Below are positions 57,641 to 64,000 of a stretch of DNA of 64,000 nt, one piece after another. The notes under the pieces were generated by a model. It was not told the origin of the DNA, did no database searches, and saw only the letters and a program-made list of their open reading frames with translations. Position 1 is the stretch's first letter, and every line of letters begins with the position of its first letter. The position numbers and the translations under genes are program-made. Source of the DNA: Canna indica (Eukaryota; Streptophyta; Magnoliopsida; Zingiberales; Cannaceae); contig CP136898.1 of the NCBI GenBank assembly GCA_034359265.1, positions 33,994,501 through 34,058,500 of the forward strand, read 5' to 3'.

Positions 57641-57831
57641 GTTATTCATATTGCACTAAATACTTCTTTTAACCGCTAACTTCATTCTAAATTTCGGCAG
57701 TATCTCTCTACAGTTCTCCGAATACGCATATCATCTGGGCGCGTATCGGAGAACAAGAGAGATGTTGCTAAAATTTAGAATAATTAATTAGTTAACAGTT
57801 AAAAGAAAAACGTAAGTGCAGTACAAATAAC
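57641..57831. repeat. Long inverted repeat (hairpin) upstream of TNPD, CACTA 2
   Basis: The same hairpin as in CACTA 1, with more diverged outer arms. Inner arms AGTTCTCCGAATACGC and GCGTATCGGAGAAC are perfect. It lies 54-244 bases upstream of the TNPD start, probably in the promoter or 5' leader. Confidence 0.8.
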
Positions 57832-58032
57832 TATATTCCAAAATTGTCCAATCAGGGACAATTCAAGAATTGTACATCGTATAAAAGATCATCTACTTCT
57901 TTTACACGAACATACAATCCCCGAACGGATCTAAGGTTTTGCTAAATCATATCCGACTCGTCGATGCGTACGTGAAACATATCAACTCGTCGGATGGATG
58001 ATTATTTTCTAAATGTTTTGAGACAGTTCGAG

Positions 58033-58205
58033 TCCATATTGGACGATTCCAGCAGGAGTCCGAAGTGGACGATTCCGGCGCGCGTCCGAAGTGGACGATT
58101 CCGGCGCGCGTCCGAAGTGGACGATTCCGACGCGTGTCCGAAGTGGACAATTCTGGCGCGCGTCTGAAGTGGATGATTCCGGCGCGCGTCCGAAGTGGAT
58201 AATTC
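58033..58205. repeat. 26-bp tandem array, CACTA 2
   Basis: About six copies of the CACTA family's 26-bp unit (core CGGCGCGCGTCCGAAGTGG), with some mutated. It sits about 450 bases upstream of the TNPD start. Confidence 0.85.
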
Positions 58206-58319
58206 CGAAATTAATCTAAACCCTAAAAATTAATCTAACAAATTAAACAATTAATCTAAATAATTAATCTAAATAATTAATTAACAATTAAAAAATAATT
58301 AAAAAATAATATTAATCTA

Positions 58320-58880
58320 CAAATTCCGGCGTCGGAGTTAGGTGGACTCCGGCGCCGGCGTACAGTGGCCGGACACACTGTCCGGCCAATGTACAAGGTC
58401 CGGCGGCAGCCATCGGCCGACCGCCGCCGGCCGAAACCCTATTTTTAGGGTTTCGGTCGGATTTTCAGCTGGCCGCAACGGGAAGAGACGGCCGGCCGGA
58501 GTTTACCTGACAGTGTCGGCAGCAGCGGGAGGAGGAAGAGGCGTCGTCGGTGTCGGCAGCGGCGGCGAGAGGCAGGAGGAGGAGGCGGCAGCGGGAGGAA
58601 GAAGGGTCGGGCGCGTTCTATGACCTATATAAACTTATCAGCAACGGCTCACTCGCCCGTTAGAAAGCCGTTGCTAAAAAGTTATCATCAGCAACGGCTC
58701 ACTTGTCCGTTAGCAAGCCGTTGCTAATAAGTTATCATCCGCAACGGCTCACTTATCCGTTAGAAAGCCGTTGTTGATAATTAACATCATCAGCAACGGC
58801 TCGCATGTCCGTTAGAAAGCCGTTGCAAATAGCAACGGCTTGAGCGGTCGTTGCTGATAGCCGTTGCTGAAGACCAAATT
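58320..58880. repeat. CACTA 2 right subterminal region
   Basis: A GC-rich block with a CCGAAACCCTA/TAGGGTTTCGG palindrome, then repeated CAGCAACGGCTC and AGCCGTTGC. Parallel to 45420-45995. Confidence 0.6.
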
Positions 58881-59099
58881 TCTAGTAGTGTTAATGGTTG
58901 ACTGGACTTAGGTTGACACGTCATCGATGCCAGATCAGCAGTTTAATGGAAAACTTAACCCGAGTCTGACGGTGTGATATAATTGAAATGAATCGAGAAT
59001 TGAAGGCTGCATTTGAAATAAATGAAAAGTTGTGAAAGATTTGAGAATTTTGATTAAAATCATGATATATTCATTAATTAACCCTATTTTAAATAATAC

Positions 59100-60230
59100 A
59101 TATATATAAACCATAAATAAAAATTATGTAAATCAAATAGACATAAATAGTTACCATGATGATCGAGGCCCTACTATTGACGTAGTCCCCCGCTCCTCGT
59201 CGTCTACGGTGAGTGCGCTCAAACACCTGCATCAGCGAGGGGCGTTGGACGGTGCCATCCTTCGCAACCCGTGTCTTACATTAGAAAACAAATACATTAG
59301 TATCATTATATACAATATATAATATTTTAATTAAAAGTAAGGAAATTATACATACCATACGATGCTCATGCACCACAAAAGACCCAGAGCCACTAGTGTG
59401 GCGTGGCCCCGTGCCGTCCCCCAGACATGTCGTTTCTCGATGCTGTTCGGGAGACCTCATGCGACTCAAGCGTATCCCACCGCTCAACGAGCTGGTCCCA
59501 CATAGGTCTAGGAATCCACTCGGGGGCGTGTCCCCGAGTTTGCCTAATCTCTGGCCATGTATAATGAGTCTGTAAAAAAATAAATTTATTATTACCGATC
59601 GATATTTAACATTAATTTTAATTTAATAAACATACTTACTTAGAACTCTCGCTATAGTAAATCCATATGCTCACGGGGGCACGTGAGACCATGTCGGCCA
59701 CGCCCCGTGCATAAACTTCTGGATCATCCCCGCTATCGTGCATGGGACGTCCTTCTACTAAAACCTGCACCAAATATAGTACAATTCTATATTATTATAT
59801 TAAAACTTAAAACTTTGCAAAATTAAAACTTGGCTCATCGATGCGTACGTGAAACGTATCAACTCGTCTTGATTATTTTTTAAATTTGTGGATGCCGGTG
59901 CGAGCCCACGGTAGACGATTCTGCGCGAGTCCAAGGTCGACGATTCCGGCGCGAGTCCATCCATTGTGGACGACTCCGACATGAGTCGACCGTGGATGAT
60001 TTGGCTGTGTGTCCAAAGTGGGTGATTTCGGCGTGCGTAAGTCCAAAGTGGATGATTTCGGCGCGCGCAAGTCCAAAGTGGACGATTTTAAAATTATAAT
60101 TACATGCAACTAAAATTAACCCTAACATTTATTCTACCCTTGATTAACTAACCCTAAAACTAACCTAAATTTAATATAACAGCAAAAATTATTTAATTAA
60201 TCTACAACTAACATATAAAATCTACAATTG
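59100..60230 (-). mobile_element. Degenerate CACTA fragment (different subfamily)
   Basis: 59150-59780 matches exons 2-4 of the TNPA-like gene on the minus strand at a distance (for example RHTSGSGSFVVHEHRM beside HTGGSVAFAVHANRM). 59880-60085 holds a tandem repeat of a different unit (GTCCAAAGTGG..GATTT, GC-rich spacer). No TIRs remain, and the right side is cut by the SIRE Copia. Confidence 0.6.
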
Positions 60231-60249
60231 ACACATAATAAATCTACAA

Positions 60250-60627
60250 TTAACAAATAATTAAATCTATTGTGTAGACATTTCCTTGCCTATTTCCAAT
60301 AAATATGATGTCATTTGAAGGTGCACTCCTAATGATACATTTAGATGCTTCAAAAATAATTACATATCCATTGTCACACAATTGCGATATGCTAATCAAG
60401 TTATGTTTTAACCCATCAACTAATAAAATATTCTTAATGCATGGGTAAGGAAGAATACCTATATCACCAATGCCAATAATCTTACCTTTGGCATTGTCTC
60501 CAAATGTTACATATCCACCATCTTTGCTTGATAGGATTGCAACCAAGTTGATATCACCCATCATGTGCTTTGAGCAACCACTATCTAATATCCAAGTACT
60601 TCTACTTGCTTGAGGATGCTTCTCCAT
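60250..60627 (-). pseudogene. SIRE aspartic protease, partial
   Basis: STWILDSGCSKHMMGD is the Copia protease active site (DSG). LKHNLISISQLCDNGYVIIF follows, as usual in Copia. The frame is shifted relative to the end of gag (overlap 60602-60627). The domain is cut off by the truncation at about 60255. Confidence 0.8.
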
Positions 60628-62098
60628 CTACAAAAGGAGAAGAAACTATTTTAGGTACCCAAACTTTCTTGGGTCCTTGAGTGTTAGTCATCTTAGGAAC
60701 CCAAGTAAATCTAGTATGTGGGTTCCTCCTCAAAGCACACTCCTTAGCCATATGACCAAATATGCCACAAGAAAAATAATTTCCATTAAATTTCCTTCTA
60801 TTTTGTGTGTGAGCATGGAAGTGTGATGATTTCTTTTTATGGACAACCTTAGGCATAGCATTTTGTAGGGTTGTCATCTTTTCATTAAGCATGCAAAGTT
60901 CCTTTTTCAAAGTTAGCATGCTACCATTCGAGTGCTCTACTTGATCACTTAAATACTTGTTTTCATCTTCTAATTTTTTGTTGTCACTTTGTAAGTCCTT
61001 CTTAGCCTTCTCTAGGGCATGTTTCTCTTCCTTAAGGGTATCTACTTCTTTCCTTAAAGCATTGCATGAAACTAATAAGCTATCATTTTCTAGCTCTAAA
61101 GATTTATTGTCCTTTTTAAGCTCTTTAAATTTTCTTCTTATAGCATTAAATTCATCATGCATTTGATCAAATTCATTTTCTAGCTCTTCTTGAGTAAAAG
61201 AAAGTTCACCAAAAGTAAATCTTACCTCATCATCATTTGTCATCAAGCAAAGATTTGCTTTTTCACTTTTTGAGTCTTCCTCACTCGATGAGGTCTCACT
61301 TTCATCCCAATGAGCCATCATTGCCTTCTTCTTCTTCTTGTATTTGTCCTTTTTGTGAGGGTTAGAGGTGGAAGCCATCTTGAGAAGTGGGCAATCCTTC
61401 CTTAGATGCCCGGCCTTGTTGCAGTGGTAGCATGTGAAGCTTCCACTTTCCTTTCTCATGCCTCCTCTCGTGAAACTCATGAATCTCCTTGCCAACGTCG
61501 TCATTTCCTTAAAGTCATCCGTCTCTTCCTCGAATTATGAGGATTCTTCTACTCGGTGTGATGCTTTTATGGCAATGGTCTTGCCTTTGGGGGCATCTGC
61601 GTCCTTATATTGCTTCATATGGGTCTCATGTGTTATGAGAGACCCAATGAGCTCGGTGATCTTCAAGGTGCTCATGTCTTTTGCTTCCATGACTGCTGTG
61701 ACCTTGGGCTCCCAAGCTTTTGGAAGGGAACGAAGGAGCTTCCTTACCTTCTCCTCTTCCCTTATCTCTCTGCCAAGGTTAGCTAATCCATTTGTAATAT
61801 TTTGAAATCTGGCATACATGACACCAATGGATTCATGCGATAACATTTTAAACATTTCATAATCCTGCATGAGTAGGTTTATCTTAGATTCCTTTACTTA
61901 TGAAGCCCATTCATGTGTAGTTTCTAGGACCTTCCATAGTTCATAAGCGGACTTGCAAGTAGATACCCTATTGAACTCATTAATTGATAGGCCGCAATAT
62001 AATGCATTGACGGTCTTTGCATTAACATTAAAGAGTTTAATCTCTTGGTCCCACTCATCCATGTTGTTAGTGGGTTGCTTATACTCTACTCCATACAT
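60602..62098 (-). pseudogene. SIRE Gag, decayed
   Basis: From 62098: MYGVEYKQPTNNMDEW, STCKSAYELWKVLETTHEW (capsid-like UBN2 type), then KLLRSLPKAWEPKVTAVMEA. Next come the zinc knuckle CYHCNKAGHLRKDC (about 61440-61400), a long coiled coil (about residues 75-210 of the last open segment, ELENEFDQMHDEF to MLNEKMTTLQN) and a second knuckle lacking its first Cys (YFSCGIFGHMAKEC). In-frame stops lie at 61898-61900 and 61535-61537. Gag coats the RNA in the particle. The coiled coil is characteristic of SIRE Gag. Confidence 0.85.
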
Positions 62099-62276
62099 CC
62101 ATGCCTAGAGATTGTAGGAAGCCATTCATACGAATCTTCCAGTAGGCATAGTTGTTTCCATCGAATAGTGGTGGAGTATGAGTAGAGGACCCTTAAGCTA
62201 GTTGGATTTCACCCGACATCTTAATTTATAGGGAAGATGGTTAAATCTTATCCTACGACCTAGGTCTAATACCAAT

Positions 62277-63677
62277 TGTTGTCTGAAATTTGACACTAGA
62301 AGGGGGGTTGAATAGTGTTTGTCCCTTGTTTTTATTTTATCAATTTTCTTTTTGCTTAGTTTCAACTTCAATTGAATGCAAATGTAACTTAACAATGTAT
62401 GTTATCAATTATCAAGAACAATAATGAGCAAACATTCAAAGCAATGCAAACACGATGAAATATAGTGGTTCGATCAACTGCCTACTCCATTACCTTGGCT
62501 CCTCACCAAGGATTTCTAACCAACTGCTTTATAGAACTTGTGTTTACCTTTGAATACAACTGAGGACATAATTCTCACCTCTTTGAGAACTCCTCAAACC
62601 TATTCACCTAGGCAAAACACAAATCTACAAAGCCTAACCCTAAGTGTTTCTCTAGCACACCTAGCAAGCTATTACAGGTGAAAACAAGTTTAAAGCAACT
62701 CTTCAAATACAATGAAAAGGAGCTAAGAATTGAAAGAAGAATCAATGCTCTTTTCCCAAGCCTTCAAGCCTTCAACTCGTCCAGTAGATGAACTTGAATC
62801 ACAGCAGAGTTGAGGAACAAAACTGGGCGCTTGAGAAGGATGTTGACGGAAGAATAGGGCGCAACAATCAATCTTTTTGAAGGCTCAAATTACTTCTTAA
62901 ATGCTAAATAAAATCTCTAAGAAGTCTTAAAAGAGTTAGGTGAGGGTTATTTATAACCCCTCAACCGAACGGGCTGTTCAACGGGTGGAAAACTAGCCAT
63001 TACCACCGTTCGATCGCTTGTCGATCGATCATCGGTCGACCGATCAATCGACCGCTCACGACCGTTGCTTTAATTACTCTATTCGGTCGACCGATAGGTC
63101 GACCGAATGAGTCGCGAATTGAGCGATCCGCAATCTGGTCGACCGATCGGTCGACGGAAGCACCTTCTGCCAATATTTGGCATTGGTCGGTCGATTTACC
63201 GATTTACCGATCGATTTACCGATTGACCTACAGGTCGACCGATTGGCTACTGCCATTTTGTGGCATCATTCGGTCGACCGTCCGGTCGACCATTAAGGCT
63301 ACTGCCAAATCATCTGCCTTGTTCGGTCGATCGACCGATCGACCGAACTCAGGCTGGGGCTGATTTTTTCTTTATATTTGTTACATGCTTTTTCATAGGT
63401 TTAGTTACAAAGTTCTAACTTGGATGACCTTACAATTATGCTTGGGATAAGATCGTTCTAGGGGTATATTACAAGACATCTACTTAGTCTATGCACAAGT
63501 CTTTCTTTGACGTTCTTTTTCTATCGATTCTTGACGATCGTTTATTTCGTTTCTCTGAACGAAATTTGCATGCTTATCGCAACCTCAACCTGAACTCAAA
63601 ACTTCACACATAGATTAAATATATGTTTGTTATCATCAAAATGAAGTTCGAAGCTTGAGAGAAGCCATTAAGCCAAC
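62277..63677 (-). repeat. 5' LTR of the SIRE Copia
   Basis: 1,401 bp. It starts TGTTGGCTTAATGGCTTC (63677) and ends with ACACTATTCAACCCCCCTT..CAACA (62277). Same subfamily as 1-994. Confidence 0.85.
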
Positions 63678-63783
63678 AATGCAACCGCATCAAACTCACT
63701 ACTTATCGTAAATTCTGTTATATGCAGAAATAGGCAGATTTGCCAAGCTCTCTTAGAATTTCTTAAACCCTTCGAGATCAACT

Positions 63784-64000
63784 CACATTACTAGAAATGT
63801 GATAATCAGCAACGACTGCCCACGCCGTTGCAATGACTCACGGCGTTCTTACGGTCGCTTGGGCCGTTGCGAATGTGATATATCTGCAACGGCCTCTTTA
63901 CGGCTGCTCGGGTCATTGCTTACAAGTCGATGGCGCGAATGTGGCTCGCAAATGTTATAACTTATCACCAACGATGTTACAAGGGCCACGTCAGCCGTTG
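63784..64000 (+). mobile_element. CACTA end, continues past the window
   Basis: CACATTACTAGAAATG followed by TCAGCAACGAC, GCCGTTGC and TGCAACGGCC motifs. It is a mutated left end of the same CACTA family as elements 1 and 2. Confidence 0.6.

Larger units (their letters stand above)
51864..58890 (-). mobile_element. CACTA element 2 (7.0 kb), TSD TTA
   Basis: Ends are CACTACTAGAAAAA (51864) and TTTCTAGTAGTG (58890), flanked by TTA at 51861-51863 and 58891-58893. Subterminal CAGCAACGGC motifs are present on both sides. Minus-strand genes: TNPD (57587 to 54119) then TNPA-like (54041 to 52527), 77 bases apart. It is the longer relative of CACTA 1 and keeps the transposase domain, though in broken form. 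Confidence 0.93.
51664..58972. mobile_element. Foldback MITE, about 280 bp, split by CACTA 2
   Basis: The left arm starts CCGTTAGACTTGGG (51664) and the right arm ends CCCGAGTCTGACGG (58972). After removing CACTA 2 and one TTA, the two are imperfect inverted repeats over about 120 bases (GATCTCGCATCGATGACATG against its inverse at about 58920-58940, and so on) with a loop near 51780-51800. No TSD could be fixed. Noncoding. Confidence 0.75.
60255..63677 (-). mobile_element. SIRE-type Copia, 5' LTR to protease, truncated
   Basis: 5' LTR 63677-62277 (1,401 bp; TGTTGGC to CAACA on the minus strand) is followed by primer site TTGGTATTAGACC, gag and protease. The sequence stops near 60255, so RT, RNase H, integrase and 3' LTR are missing. 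The LTR includes a GGTCGACC cluster (63005-63350). Confidence 0.88.

Overview
This window is plant nuclear DNA built mostly of nested transposable elements. There are LTR retrotransposons of the Copia and Gypsy classes, CACTA (En/Spm) DNA transposons, MITEs and a TRIM-like tandem array. All have plant-type proteins and termini, several with readable target-site duplications (TSDs). The host genes are also plant-type: a cysteine-clustered metallothionein, a cytosolic-type HSP70 and a fragment of plastid ribosomal protein bL12c with its transit peptide. The metallothionein ends in CNC without a final Lys, which hints weakly at a monocot. I cannot name the species.

Layout. 1-994: SIRE-type Copia LTR fragment (minus). 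995-2629: AT-rich, no gene seen. 2630-2893: broken bL12c 5' coding fragment (minus). 3560-7102: CACTA end, SIRE LTR end and a deleted Tat-like Gypsy. 7196-10101: HSP70 pseudogene (minus), cut by a 997-bp TRIM-like insertion with a 5-bp TSD. 10180-18750: Copia A (minus) lies directly upstream of the HSP70. It is itself interrupted by Copia B (plus, TSD TAATC), a Harbinger-like MITE and a 1,781-bp solo LTR (TSD CGTAC). 18795-22202: an inverted-repeat cluster, then a gag-only Tat-like Gypsy with both LTRs (TSD AATAA). 22590-30833: LINE endonuclease scrap, SIRE and Copia LTR pieces, Copia C, and the 3' end of a chromovirus-like Gypsy. 30858-47487: one Tat-like Gypsy (TSD TATAC) that has been hit at least four times. 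The insertions are a Copia LTR piece, a Pack-CACTA carrying leucine-rich-repeat sequence, a SIRE solo LTR (TSD ACAAG) and a 6.3-kb CACTA (TSD AAG). 47696-48531: Harbinger-like element. 49781-50437: metallothionein gene with TATA box, three exons and poly(A) signal. 51664-58972: a foldback MITE split by a 7.0-kb CACTA. 59100-64000: degenerate CACTA, a 5'-LTR-bearing SIRE Copia fragment (minus), and the end of another CACTA.

How the parts relate. The only host gene that looks functional is the metallothionein. The best-preserved transposon gene is the five-exon TNPA-like gene of the second CACTA, whose predicted reading frame is intact across all splice sites. The transposase (TNPD) gene of the same copy carries two nonsense codons and a 4-bp frameshift, and the first CACTA has lost its transposase core. 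Any movement of these two copies would therefore need transposase from elsewhere. I found no tRNA, rRNA or CRISPR locus and no convincing unknown multi-gene system. The noteworthy material is in element structure and nesting.
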